A stretch of DNA of 64,000 bases, taken from positions 5,208,001 through 5,272,000 of the forward strand of contig JAULSU010000001.1 of the NCBI GenBank assembly GCA_030512335.1. The letters are read 5' to 3'. How positions within the stretch are numbered: position 1 is the stretch's first letter; every line of letters begins with the position of its first letter. The notes under the pieces were generated by a model, which saw only the letters and a program-made list of their open reading frames with translations, did no database searches and was not told the DNA's origin. Positions 19,279-30,889 of this stretch are shown one piece after another. The position numbers and the translations under genes are program-made. The DNA is from Immersiella caudata. Its lineage: Eukaryota; Ascomycota; Sordariomycetes; Sordariales; Lasiosphaeriaceae.

Positions 19279-21087
19279 CTATGACTTGGCCAAGCGAGCA
19301 GCCTTAAACCTGCTAACCCGTGGAGGGCCGCCTTCCTCCTCGTCAACCGGAAGAATCGGAAGCTCTTCCTGCTTCGTGAACCCGCCCTGTTGCTGAATCA
19401 TTTTGTTCCGCAACCGGTTGTATTCCACGGCGGCAGCTTGGTACAAAAGTACGTCGTCCATGTCATCGGGCTCTTTGGGTGTTGAAGCGGGGTTCCGCTC
19501 TACCACCGCGGGGGCGATAGTCAGGCCCTCTGGGGGTGCAGGCTCTGCAGGCTCGGGTGTAGGTGTCTGATCGATGAATTTGGGGCGAAGCTGGAGAGGC
19601 CCCGGCGGGAGGGATGATGCTGCGGGAACTGGCGCACCGGCAGCGCGCTCCTTTTTGAATCTCGAGACTCTTTTTGGCGGGGCATCTTCGTCTTCCAAAG
19701 GGTCATGCGGTGCGGTCTTTTCGACGATGTCGCCGATAGGGTTGACCACCGGCTTCGCTGTTTTGGCCCTCGGGTTTGGTCGGGGAGGCTTCTCCTCGGC
19801 GATATCCAAGTTGGCGGCAAATCGAACGCTCTTGGACTCCTTGGGCCCTTTTGTAGAGGCTGACCCGTTTGGCTCCGAGGAACTGGGCTCGGCCACCACG
19901 CTGACCACACCCACACCTTCGTCCCTCGTATGCGAATCTGGACGACTGGTGGCAAAAGCGCCCTGGCTCTGCAGACGCTTCTCCAGCTCTTGCATACGCT
20001 TGATGTAGTCATCCGTGATAACGCTATGCTTCGAACGTCCCAGCTCATCCTCATCGTCATAATCAGACGCTTCAAGCTCCTCGTCGTCCCAGCCCTCGTC
20101 GTCAAAGTCAGAGCCATCCTCTTCCAGTTCAAGCTCGGCAACGACGGGGCCGATTTCTGACATGCTATACTCGAGCATCTCGCGACGCAGAGCGCTGTCT
20201 TCCGGCGATTCATTGTCGGGGATAACGACATCCTTGGAGGCCCTGTGCGCATTCTCGCTCACCTTGGCCTGACGCATGAGCTCCGCAACTCTTTGTGCCG
20301 TTTTAGACATGGACTGGTCTCCAGCCTCATGACCTGGCTTCGTGTCCTCGGCAAAGGACACACTCCTCTTGGGACGAGTCTCTATTTCCTTTGACTCTTC
20401 CTCAGCCGGCTTCAGCTCAGCGGGGGTTTCCCCTTGGTCAGCCGAAGCCGGCGCAACATTCTCCTTCTCTTTCGGGCCAACCGGCACAGCCTCATCCTTC
20501 ACCAGTTGATCTTCCGTCTCAGGCAAATCATGAATACCCGCCTGCTTCAGCGCCGCAACAACCTTCGGCTTAGCGTCGGCCCCAGACTGCAGACGCGACA
20601 CCACAACGTTCCCCTCCTCATCCAGCTCCTCAATAATATCCGTAATGGGTAATCCGCTCTCCTCATCGGTCCCACCATCCGGATGAGCAACCACGCTCAC
20701 GGCCGAAAGCCTGTCCTCTTCGACCTCGAGCTGCTTCCTCAGCGACAGCACATTCTTCTCGACATAGTCGATGCGCCGCGAGAGCACGGTGATGATCTGC
20801 TCGGTACTCTTAAGCTCGGTCTTTCCAAAGATCTCGTTGATCTCCTTGCTAGTGAGAAGCTGGCTGTCAAAGTCGCGGCGGATGCGCGCGAGGTCCTTGC
20901 GTGGCTGGGGATCCTTGGGTAGGTGCTCGACTTCTTCTTTGAGGGCCGAGTACTCCAGGTACCATTGCTGCCAGTGTGTGAGAGATGCGCGCAGCTGGGT
21001 GACTTTGGCCTCAATCTGGTGCATATGGCGGTCCAGGTCGGACAGATGGTCTTTTAGTTCCGCCATGGTGGGTGTGAGAATGAGCAT
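19279..21087 (-). CDS. BUD27: Unconventional prefoldin RPB5 interactor-like protein (URI/Bud27 family)
   Basis: Prefoldin-like cochaperone linked to assembly of RNA polymerases and to nutrient signalling. Single exon, 602 aa (or 595 aa from the second Met at 21066). Seen: an N-terminal alpha-prefoldin-like coiled coil at about residues 8-125 ('LSDLDRHMHQIEAKVTQLRA', 'LSRRIDYVEKNVLSLRKQLE'); a long acidic, disordered middle with 'DDEGWDDEELEASDYDDEDE'; basic motifs 'RSVSFAED' and 'KSVRFAANLDIAEEK'; and C-terminal 'RVSRFKKERA' and 'RVSRFKAARLA', which match the repeated SRFK-type motifs of the fungal DUF3835/URI C-terminus. No intron. The family call rests on the prefoldin domain plus the two SRFK motifs; symbol by homology only. 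Confidence 0.8.
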   Translation of the reverse strand: MLILTPTMAELKDHLSDLDRHMHQIEAKVTQLRASLTHWQQWYLEYSALKEEVEHLPKDPQPRKDLARIRRDFDSQLLTSKEINEIFGKTELKSTEQIITVLSRRIDYVEKNVLSLRKQLEVEEDRLSAVSVVAHPDGGTDEESGLPITDIIEELDEEGNVVVSRLQSGADAKPKVVAALKQAGIHDLPETEDQLVKDEAVPVGPKEKENVAPASADQGETPAELKPAEEESKEIETRPKRSVSFAEDTKPGHEAGDQSMSKTAQRVAELMRQAKVSENAHRASKDVVIPDNESPEDSALRREMLEYSMSEIGPVVAELELEEDGSDFDDEGWDDEELEASDYDDEDELGRSKHSVITDDYIKRMQELEKRLQSQGAFATSRPDSHTRDEGVGVVSVVAEPSSSEPNGSASTKGPKESKSVRFAANLDIAEEKPPRPNPRAKTAKPVVNPIGDIVEKTAPHDPLEDEDAPPKRVSRFKKERAAGAPVPAASSLPPGPLQLRPKFIDQTPTPEPAEPAPPEGLTIAPAVVERNPASTPKEPDDMDDVLLYQAAAVEYNRLRNKMIQQQGGFTKQEELPILPVDEEEGGPPRVSRFKAARLAKS

Positions 21088-21869
21088 GATCTGGAATGCC
21101 AGAGCTCAGGCTGGAGGCCAAGACTCAATTCTGGCAGGAGTGATTAGGTAATCGGCGGGACAAACGAGTTATGCAATTATGCGGTAGTGAGAGACCCGTC
21201 GTAAAACCCGATGCGGTTTTATGCAGGAAAGCATGCGGATGAAGCCAACGTCTGGGTCAAGGCTCCAACATTGCCAGCTTCACTGCTTTTTTTTCCTTTC
21301 CGCAGAGCGTTTCCTGCAGTTCCTACGATGAGAAACGGTTTCACCTCGAGCCTCTTAGTCCCAGTACCTATTTCAAGCTTCTTGATCTCCCCACGAGTAT
21401 TCTTACAGCTCTGTATAATACATTACACACATTCGCTTATATATGTCTGGGCAGCTCCCATATGCAGCAGTTTCCGAGAACCTTGAATGCTTGAAACACT
21501 TCTAAAAGCACCCCTCGAACTATCCCTTCCTTTCCTTCCATCCCTCCATACATGTATGCAATAAAAGCACAAAGGGACCTGTGAGACATAACAGACCAAA
21601 GAATAGGCACTGCTGTTTGCCCACAGATGCCGGCTTCAAATCGCTGATAAGATATAAAAACATCGCGCGCTCAAAACAAGATATTTCGCTTCCTTTTAAA
21701 AGCACCGGGGCGCATTACGTAGCATGGCTGATCCCAAGCGAGAACCAGGAAATGCAACCGTTTGCTGTTTCAAAACAACCGGCCCGGGCCGCATCTCAAT
21801 CCGCGGCCTTGACTTACCCGGAACTGAGAACTCGGTACCGGTAATATCATCACCTTGCCCTTACCCAAA
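21088..21869. other. Intergenic region upstream of URI
   Basis: About 780 bases with the URI promoter and the 3' UTR of the coiled-coil gene. T- and CT-rich patches near 21280-21300 are seen; no gene. Confidence 0.5.
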
Positions 21870-24556
21870 TCAGGACCTATAGGACTCGGCATAGTAGCTT
21901 GGGGCTTGTTGACGAGGCTGAACACGCTTCCCGTCAAGGAACTTGGGGCTTCTCTCGTCATAGTACAGATTCCTCTGTTGCTCTCTCCTCTTCTGCTCGA
22001 ACGCCGCCCGTTCTTCCTCGTCGAGCGAGAAGGCTTTCTTGAGCCACCCGAATGCGCTTCGCTTCTTCTTCAAAGTTTGCGAGCTGGTTGATTGGTGTGA
22101 CATTGTCGTCACATTGCTCAGCATGCTCATGCCCATTGCGGACGGGATGTTGCGCGGCGGAGGCTGGTTATGCGGTGCCCGTGCCGACATGGTCCCTGAC
22201 GTATGCGGTCTCTGCTGGAGAGGTGAGTGCGGGCTGGCTTGGACTGGGCGAAAGAATTGCTGGTCTGAATGCGGAGAAGGGACCATGATAGGACGAGGAG
22301 GTGGTGTTGGGAACTCGGCGAGAGAGCATTCAATCGACACCATCGAGTTGACCGGGGGGCGCTCCATGTCTGATCCGTAAGCCGAGTCAGGGGCCTGATA
22401 GACACGGGGCGACTGGTTATAAATGGGCCTATGCAGCTCCGGAGCATTGGGCGGCGGAATTTGGATGGATTCAGGCGGAGTTGTCTTTAATGAGACGCGC
22501 TGCCGAAGAGACGTCCTTTGCTTTGGTAGGACTTCTAAATCAGAGTCTGGCACTCGCCGCGCATCTGGCACCTGTGGTGCTTCTGGTGCTCGCCGTACCT
22601 CTGGTGCTCGAGGTGCCTCTTGGATCCGAGGCGCTTCTGCCATCCGTGGTGACTCTGATATCCGTGGTGGCTCTGATATCCGCGGTGATTCTGGTGCCCG
22701 AGGCTCTGGCACACGAGGCACCTCTGGTCGGGATTCAACACGGGACGCCCTGGATTCACCCCTCGCGCCAATTGCCACCAACTTAGGCCTCGATGACTGC
22801 GTCCTCAGCTGTCTTTGCTCCAGTCTCGGTGACTGTGGCTCCCCTTGCTGGGTGGGTGCTTTTGTGGTGGTGGATAGCGTTTCCACCCTGACTGGCTTCA
22901 CCGATTCTATCCTCACCGGCTTGATAGACTCCACTCTCGGCTTGGACTGCTCAGTTGTGACACGCGGAGGATAATCGTGAACACGAGGCGACGGGAGCGG
23001 CGAGGGCGGCACGGGGGTGTAAGTCCGTGGCTGCAAAATGTAGAGCGAGTCGTCCTCGTCATTCTCCTCTTTGGAAGGTGGCACGACAACCGGAGGCGGG
23101 CGCACCGAAATCCGACGAGGATTCCTAGCTGGCGGTGGCGGAGACTGAGGCATTTCAACTCGAACCTCTTCCTCGGCTTTCTTCGCCTTGCATCCTTCTC
23201 GGGTTTCCTGCTCTGGCTCCGGCTCCGGCTCCTCCACCGTCACCTGCACAGAAACAGCTTGCTCAGCTGCTTCCTCCTCGGGCTCCTCCAACATTGGGGG
23301 CTCAACCGTAGGCGGTTCCGGTTTCAGCGGCTCGGTTCTTAGTTGTATGATAGATTGACGGGCTGTTCGGATCTCAAAGAACGTTGTGTCGGCCTCCATT
23401 GCCGATATGGTACTGAGCCGAAGAGACAGACGAGGTGGTGCGCTCGGTATTTTCAACACTGGTGAAGCAGGTGTTATTGTGGACGCAGATGCATCTGAGT
23501 TCCGAGGACTGTGCCGTGGGGATGAGACCGGAGATGAGCGTGGAGACGGTTCAGGTTCCGTGGCAAAATCCTGAACGGGTGAGTACTTGAGTAAACCAAC
23601 CACCTGGATCAGGTGCTTACCTGTGTTCTACGGCTGACCTCTGCAGCCTTTCGGTCCATCTCCGCGACCATGCTATTCAGCTGAACAATCATGCTATTGA
23701 GCGTGCTCGCCTTAGCCTGCAGGTCAATGAATGCGTTGAACCATCCGTCGGTATTCCCTTTCATCGCATCAAAGATATCGATGACATCGGGGCGATCCCG
23801 ACGCCACATACCATTCTCCTGCTCGGCCAGATAAATACTGAACTCTCGCGTCGCACTGACGCCCTCAGCAAGATCCTGCACCGTCTGCTGGAGGGCGATC
23901 TGAGTCCTTGCCACAATGTGCCCAATCTTTTCGTTACCATTGAGGATTTGCATGCGGAACTTGGGGTCCTCCAGCATCTGCTCAAACACCACCATGTTGT
24001 CCATCGGCAGTTTCAAATGTGAAATTCGGTCCCTTAGATCTTTGGTAGCGAGGCCAATATCCTCCAGCGTCGTTTCCAAGTACTCATCCACCTCATCAAT
24101 GTGACCCTGCAAGATGGAGACCACCAAAACCTGGCTGTTGGCCATGCCATTAAGAAGCAGATATACTCCAAATGATATTTGGGCCATCAGTCTCCGCAGC
24201 TCGTGGTTCACTTGACCTGGACGATAACGCCACGCAGCCACTGGTGGAGGCGCCGACTTCTCCTGGTCAAGAAGCTCCTCGCGGCGAGCTTTCGCTTCGC
24301 CGGATCGGAGCTTGGGCTTTGGTATGTGACCAGCGTGTGTGGCCTCAAACAGGGACTCGGCAAACGCATCTTGCATAGACGATATGGGATGCTGTGGTGC
24401 CGAGCCATCCTCCGGTCTTCTTCGCACGTCGACCTCGAGATCCGAGCCGGAAACGGGCCCGGTTCCGGGTCTGGCCTTTTCTGGCCCATCTGTGCGAACC
24501 ACAATCGGCAAATTTTCGTCGGGACGAGCCGACAGCGGCTGGAGTGTAGTGGTCAT
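21870..24556 (-). CDS. Large coiled-coil protein with Pro/Arg/Glu hexapeptide repeats, unknown function
   Basis: Two exons, 24556-23621 and 23570-21870, join in frame to 878 aa (donor gtaagc, acceptor ttcag). I do not recognise a named family. Seen: a disordered first 120 residues; a well-formed helical block (about residues 120-310) with 'ELRRLMAQISFGVYLLLNGM', 'ILQGHIDEVDEYLETTLEDI', 'MVVFEQMLEDPKFRMQILNG' and a closing coiled coil; then 550 residues of low complexity rich in Pro, Glu, Arg and Ser. This includes about nine tandem hexapeptides of the form PR(A/I/V)xE(x). A short basic-hydrophobic patch near the end ('KKKRSAFGWLKKAFSLDEEE') looks like an amphipathic membrane-binding helix. 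A scaffold at the cell cortex or membrane is plausible, but that is inference. Confidence 0.8.
22549..22731 (-). repeat. 18-bp minisatellite encoding (P/R)R(A/I/V)xE(x) hexapeptides
   Basis: About nine consecutive units, for example PRAPES, PRISEP, PRISES, PRMAEA, PRIQEA and PRAPEV. The DNA units are diverged but keep the 18-bp period, so copy number may vary between strains. Confidence 0.8.
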
Positions 24557-27310
24557 CCTCCCAGGCGTATCAACGGCTCCGACACGGCGATGGGCAGTTC
24601 AACACGGCAGCGCCCGCCGAACGAGTTCTCCTACGCCGCTCCTGCAGCCTCCCGTGAACGGTGGGGCTGTGCGAGCCTGACTCTCAACGCAGCCTCTGGG
24701 CGGCTGCAGCTGTCAGGCGAGACGGGACTGGTGAATCGCCGACAAGTTGTCCAGCTCAATCTTGTCAAGAGCACTCCGCTAGCCGAGACATAACGGCTGG
24801 TCGATGCTGCTGTGGGCGAGACGGTAGGCGGCAGCTCTAGTCTTCGCGTCGGGCAGAGGCCCAACTATCGGCGTTCGGGCAAACGAACGAGAACCGGAGC
24901 CCCGGGGACCGCAGAGCTGGCGGAGGCGGTGGGACCAGGATCGCGATAGAATTTCGGAGAACCGCGCGAGTTTATGGAATCGACGAAACCCAGCCGCGGA
25001 CAGGCGATCAACAAATAAACATTAACGAACGATGCGAAAAGAAAAAAAAGAGGCCACCCGGATTACGAGCCTTGCTTATCGTCAGACGAGAAGGCGAGCA
25101 AGAGCTAGAGAAGAGAAAAGATCCAAGTCACTGGCGCTCGCTCCAGAGGACTGGGCAACCTAAGAAGGGAAGCCCCTGGCCTACTGACCCAGGCCTCCAC
25201 ATCGCGGGTGTTCCTGGGAGACCGCCTGCAGACAGGACTCTTCCCATCCTGTGCCTGGGCCCCGGACCAGCGTTGCAGCAAGCGGTCGACGCCACCGTGC
25301 AACCCCCTGGCGCGTTTATCACGAACGAAAGGACTGGGCCCAATTCGGACGATGGGGACGATTGTGGGATTTGGGACCCGTCCGTGGCCTCGCTCCTTCC
25401 ATGGGGGGCCCTGTCCAGAGGTTGGCTGCTCCTGTCTTCCTCGCATGCGGGCGTGTGCTTTCCCCTCTCCTTCTGCATGCACCAGTCAATACCGCAAATT
25501 GAGCCCAACACCTTCCCGGTTGGCGGGCGCTCGGATTCTCACTCTTATTACCAGCTTGGATATTTCATCTCGACTAGCCAACGGGATGCTGGCGCTGCCA
25601 CGCATGATCTTATCCCACGCCGGCGCGGGTATGGATTTTGACTATTGATGACCAGCATAACCGTTTACCGTGGCCACCAGGCCAGCCGCTAGCTGGCACC
25701 GAAGTCACTCGCTTTCGGGTCGCGATGAGCTTCGCCGAAGAAGGAAGTGGGGGACCCATCACCAGCTCACCTTCGTCCCCGGGCGAGGCGCTCCTAGCTG
25801 GTCTTGGCACGATACTTTGATTGCGACCCCGGCCGCTTACACGTGTTCGCAGTTGTGTTTCCTGGTTCTTCCAAACAGGTCATTTGCGGTTCATGTTATT
25901 GACGATGAGATCAAGTTCTCGATCGAAATTCTATATTGTTCACTGGATAGTTGTCTTCTCCGGCTCATCCCAGATAGCAGCCAACTAACCGTTCTGTGCT
26001 CACTGATCTACATGCTTTGACCATTGAAGATACCTCGTGCTGCATTGGAAGCCCCCCATGTTCCTGCACACAGGGGCCTTCAAATGCGGCGCATGCTACC
26101 CCTTTTCCAAATACCTTACCTAACCAAGAGCGTTTTGTGCGCAGCGGCTGGTCCGCGCTCAAACGCAACGCAAAAATCTCCGTTGACAGTTTCTACGGAT
26201 TGTAATCTTGTCCTTGTCGTTCATGCGGCATATCGCTGCAGACATTAATTACGGTGTTTTGGTGTCTTCCTCTCACTGCTCATGCTGCTACCACACCCGG
26301 GTAAGGGTTGATCCCTTTCGTGATCATTGGCCGCCAGTCCCCGCACCATGCGGATTACGGGCTACAGCCAGCCGATCGTCGATCTTGCAAGTATTACTGG
26401 ACCCAGCCGACAACCCAATCCAATCCATGGTGGGCACAACTTGCTGTCAGCAGATTCAATATAATTCTCAGCTGTAAATCTTCCGAAGGCTGATTGGCCT
26501 ACGCTTGCCGACGTCTAGAAGCTACCTCCCAACTTGGACGTTCCACTGGGTGGCCATCGCAATCTGCGAATCTCCAGTCTGCCCAGAACTTCACTGGAGC
26601 CTCCTACGCTTCCCTAGAGCTACTTGTAGGAGTTTCGATGAACGTCGTGATCAGACAGAAGAGCCTGGCAGTGGTGCGCACGAGAGCTACCTCCGCTGTG
26701 TCCCTATCTCTACACAATGGCGTGCTGCTCGCAGGCAAGACCGATGGAAGCTACGTTAGGCTTGGCGTGGTGGGCTGAGGGTGTCCTCTGACAGTCGCAG
26801 AATCTGGAACCCAGGCAATACGATGTTCCATTGTCTCGCTCGATCTGCCGGAGCCACCATGCTCTGAAGGTCTTTGTTGTCAATGAAGAACAAAGCGACG
26901 GGATTATTGCCAAAGAGAAATGGATATCATGTGGATGAGGAGTTCGATTTGATACCTAGGCAAGGTATCTAGGTAGGTAGAGAAGCAGAATAACCTACAG
27001 ACGATAATTGCAGTAAATGGCCGAGAGCCAAAGCCGGGCCCCACCTGGTGTAGGGACCCTTCCAGTTTCACCGGGCAGCACGTCAAATCCGCATTGATGG
27101 GTCAACGACCAACACCACCTTCCTCGGGGGGGAGTGCCAAGTGTGAAGGTCTCCGCGATCTTGCCTTGCCGTCGTCCAATCCGGCCGGGTGGATCACAGC
27201 AACGGGCCCATTTCTCAAAACGGCTCTGCGTCTCAACTTTAAACACCTTTCGCAGCACTTTCCTTCAACACCATCGCTTCCTCGTGCCGCGACTTGAGAC
27301 CAACGATACA
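24557..27310. promoter_or_regulatory. Long intergenic region (2.75 kb) between divergent genes
   Basis: It holds the promoters of the coiled-coil protein (-) and the AIG1-like protein (+). Open frames on both strands (for example around 25072-25640) overlap one another and have random-looking composition, so I call no gene. A/G-rich DNA near 25036-25052 and 'AGGTATCTAGGTAGGTAG' at about 26963-26980 are the only local oddities. Confidence 0.45.
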
Positions 27311-28311
27311 ATGGCTGGCAAGCCATTCTCATTTGGCACCGACCGTTGGGATCCAGCCCATCGGTTCGAGACGTCATGGCTGATCTCTCCGTGGGCCTTG
27401 TTCTTTTTTCGCGCTCTGTTTGTAAGTAGCTGACCCCAAACCTGAAGCTTCCAGGTTTCCAGATTCCCCGGATCGTCTACCTCCAGGATGATAGCTGTTC
27501 GCGATGTCCCGCCCAATTATCCACCATCGCTGACTCTGGGGCCGCTGGCCTCATCCGAACTTAGTCCCTATATGGCTTCTTCACAACGGTCTTCATTTCA
27601 ATCTGGCAATGCTACAACTCGCCCATCGGATGCCTCGAATCTGAAGAGCGCTTCAGCTACTTCACCATCCTCACCTACTGGGGCTTGAGTTTTTACTTCC
27701 TCGTATCAGCGGTGCACACCTTCACCTACGCGCGCAGCGGCGTCCCGCTTCTCGATCGATTTCCTAGACCGCTGCAAGCACTGCATTCGGCCTTTTACAC
27801 AACCGTCGTAACGTACCCATTCACCGTCACCATCGTGTACTGGGCCGTCCTTTATAGTGGTCCCTGGTATCCCAAGGCTTTCGACGGCTGGAGCAATGTT
27901 TCGCAGCACCTACTGAACAGCGTTTTCGCGCTCTTCGAGATCATCATACCGCGCACCAATCCCATGCCAGCTGTCCACATGCTCTGGCTGATCATTGTCC
28001 TTGCGCTGTACCTGGCCGTCGCCTACATTACGCATGCAAGATGGGGGTTCTACCCCTACAGCTTTCTCGATCCCGGAAAGCAGCACGCCTGGGTCGCCGC
28101 GTACGTTTTCGGTATCGCGATCGGGGCGCTAATCATCTTCGGTGTGGTGTACGGACTAGTCGCCCTGCGGAAATGGGTTACCGAGACGAAGCTTGGAAAA
28201 CACGGCAAGTTTTCCAAGCAGTCGCCGCGCCGGATCGAGCACGACGAAGAGATGGTGGAGGTGACCTCAGAGGCGTCCCCGGCCAAGCCGCCGGCCCCTG
28301 CCTCGGCATAA
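27311..28311 (+). CDS. Polytopic membrane protein, FAR-17a/AIG1-like
   Basis: Two exons, 27311-27421 and 27565-28311, join in frame to 285 aa (donor gtaagt, acceptor cttag). Seen: 'DPAHRFETSWLISPWALFFFRALF' type N-terminus with the first helix, then about five more hydrophobic helices, a 'HLLNSVFALFEIIIPRTN' segment containing the conserved His context, 'HARWGFYPYSFLD', and a charged cytosolic tail. This topology and His-containing segment resemble the androgen-induced (AIG1/ADTRP) family, some of whose members hydrolyse fatty-acid esters of hydroxy fatty acids using a Thr/His pair. The match is by pattern only; a fungal-specific relative is equally possible. The intron could contain a further mini-exon, but the direct join ALF-SLYGFF reads as continuous membrane protein. 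Confidence 0.8.
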
Positions 28312-28757
28312 TCATCAATTCCACCTCTTTGATGTTTTCGTTATTTGCATGGCGGGAAAAACTTGCACCGGTTGCAATGAAGATGAGATACCCTACAGAA
28401 CCACATAGGACCAATAATAACAGATTTGTACTGCCTGTGTTGCTTGACGTTGAAATATGGTGATTTTTGTGTCCCCACTCTAATGCAGAAGCGGACCCGG
28501 GCGAGAAACGGATCTTACTGCAGCACATGTCAGTCACACGATGCCACCTACCATACTGAGTAAGCACCCTACGAGCCAACACAAGTATAACTCCAGCGCA
28601 TCTATTGCACGAATTAAGAACCCTCTCTGGGATAATATCTTACCGGACCGTTCTAAGTCTTGGAAAGGTACCTTGCACACAACGCCATGACTTCCATCCT
28701 ACACCTGATCCGTTTGCAAGATAACAGCCGACATAACTCCAGAGCTTGAATCGCTTC
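28312..28757. other. Convergent intergenic region
   Basis: About 450 bases between two converging genes, AT-rich, presumably both 3' UTRs. Nothing else seen. Confidence 0.5.
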
Positions 28758-30889
28758 TCAAAATTTGAGATTAACACCTTTCCTCCTCTCCTCCTCACGA
28801 ATCTCAAACATAACCTGGACGCCCACAAATAGCGCTCCGCATGCTGTGACCAGGAAAATAAGCCCTACATCACCAGTTAGAATCTCGCTCCCAAAAGAGG
28901 TAGAGCGCCCAGACTTACCGCTATAATCCCTAAATATCCCCTCTACAATCTCCTTGAGTCCATCTGCGCCCACCGCAAAGCCAACCAGGTTCGCCGAAAT
29001 CATCATCAACACGTTCCCTACCGCTCCGACGCAGCACAACATCCGATACACCGTTGGTCGTGACTCCCACTTCTTCTTCGGGAAGAGATACTTGGCTGTG
29101 ATCTCAGGAAGGAAGAACAGCACAATCAGCCAGCTCCAAATGATGAGCTTCATGTTGATATCGTGCCAGAGGGCAACGAAGGTAAAGACCATGAGGTAGG
29201 TAGCTACAGAGCGGGCGGCATCACGGTAGGTGCGGAAGTTGGCGCCACCGAGGGGAATGTAGATGTAACGAAGGAGCCAGCGGTTGTAGGAGCGGTGCCA
29301 GGAGCGCCAGAATGAGAGGGTGGAAAAGTTGTTGGAGACGCAGCGAACAAGGTTCTCGGGAGGGTCGATGCCGTCAACGAGGGACCAGAGGCGGAAGAAG
29401 CGCCAGGGCAGGAGAAGCTTGAGCCAGATGATGTGCAGGTTGAAGAAGGAGAGCATGGAGACTTGGGCGGGGGTGTAAGAGCCCCATTCAGGGGACGCTT
29501 TGGAGATGGCGGAGACGTAGTCGAAGTGGAGGACGAGTTCCATGCAGAGTGCGATGACGAGGAAGCGGAGGCCGTAGCGGAGGGTGCGGCCCGTGTCGAT
29601 GGTGGGGGAGCGGTACCGCTGTTGGGACATGTAGTCGTTGAAGGTGAGTATGGGGCCAGTGAGGTAGAGCGGGGCGTAGATGGCGTAAGCGACGTAGTTG
29701 CGGAAAGAGAAGTCTTCTGCTGGGGCGGGGATGCTGACGCGATCGCGGTCCGAGAGGTTGGCAGGGTCCAGTTGCTTCTTCTTAGGGGCGTCAGTTGCCA
29801 CCCTTGGATTCGGGGATATAGAGAAAAGGAGGCGTACCTCAATGGGGCTACCGCTGCGCTGGTCAACGCTCCAGTAGTAGTCCAGATTGAAGCTTATCAG
29901 CCGCAGAACTGTGATATTAAACAGAACCTCCCATCGAGACATCAGGCCGCCGTAGCTGTCCAGCCATTCTCCTAGTTGGACTAACGAGGAGTGACCCGAC
30001 ACCAAGCTCTCAACTCTCGGCTGAGGTTCTGAGAAGAACAAGGCAATATTGCGGAACTTGTAGCCTTGGAAGATCTCGTTCGACAGGAGGATGCCGATGT
30101 TGAAGACCCAGGTAGCCACAGGCACGTACTTGCGTGGCAGTAGCGTGGCAATCTTGTGGTTGATGCCCAAGATCAGCAAGACTTTCGTGGCGGAGAAGCC
30201 GTGCAGCACGACGAGAAATACCAGCGCAAATACAAAGTCGAAGGACACGCGCTGGCGCTTTCGTTCCTCGGCAGCTTCCGCTGTCAGCCTTGTCTCTGAA
30301 CCACTACGCCCGGAGTTCGAGACATATTCCCATGCCTTGCGCAGAAGGGGATGCACTACGAGCAATGCCGCCATAGCGCCAAAGTTCTCACGTAGGAGAC
30401 TGTATTGCGGATCCGAGACATCCTAAATTATACGATCAGAAACGACAGCCTCGAGAAAAGGAGGTGGCGGGGCGAGCGTACAATCTTGCGTCCTGGTATC
30501 CATCCATCGGAAAGAAGATGTTCGTATTTATGGTACCTAGGATCCGAGGCTATGAAGTAGATAGTTTGCATTAGCGACGGCTTTGGGTATCTAGAATATA
30601 GAGAGCCCGACGTACGTCTCGAAACCGAGTAGGCGATCCAGAACATAGAGGGGATGATGAACGAGAGGAGGAAATAATAAAGCAAAAACTCCGGCGTGAG
30701 CCATCTCGACGGTGAAGTCTGCGCCGCCTGTGGCGATGCCGACCGCTTGTCGTCCTTCTTGTTCCTCCCCTTGTCTGCGATGGCTGCAGATTTTGCGCTG
30801 TAAGGAACGGATGAGGGAGTGGTGAGGCGCGTGTCGATCGTCTCGAGGTCGTAGACACTTCGCAAAAACGAGAGAAGCCCGGGCGCCAT
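28758..30889 (-). CDS. GUP1: GUP1-type membrane-bound O-acyltransferase (MBOAT)
   Basis: ER acyltransferase that remodels GPI anchors and affects wall integrity and lipid rafts. Five exons, 30889-30616, 30549-30482, 30422-29838, 29780-28919 and 28864-28758, give 631 aa. Seen: a first transmembrane helix after a cytosolic N-terminus; 'LSDGWIPGRKIDVSDPQY', a GUP1 signature spanning intron 2; multiple membrane helices; 'DYYWSVDQRSGSPIEKKQLD' spanning intron 3; the MBOAT core 'FWRSWHRSYNRWLLRYIYIP' (His 471) and 'FVALWHDI' (His 515, the conserved MBOAT His). Introns 1, 3 and 4 are 66, 57 and 54 nt, all multiples of three without stops, so the frame stays open even if they are retained. I remove them because their splice sites are canonical and the spliced protein matches the family better. 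Confidence 0.93.

Noticed and set aside
25072..25641. 189-codon + strand frame in the 2.75-kb intergenic region
   Set aside because: Overlapped by open frames on the other strand, random-looking composition, no conserved motif, no leader or clear splice partners.
29433..29975. 180-codon + strand frame opposite GUP1
   Set aside because: It is Val/Glu/Gly-rich shadow coding of a conserved membrane protein and has no promoter-like leader or family resemblance.
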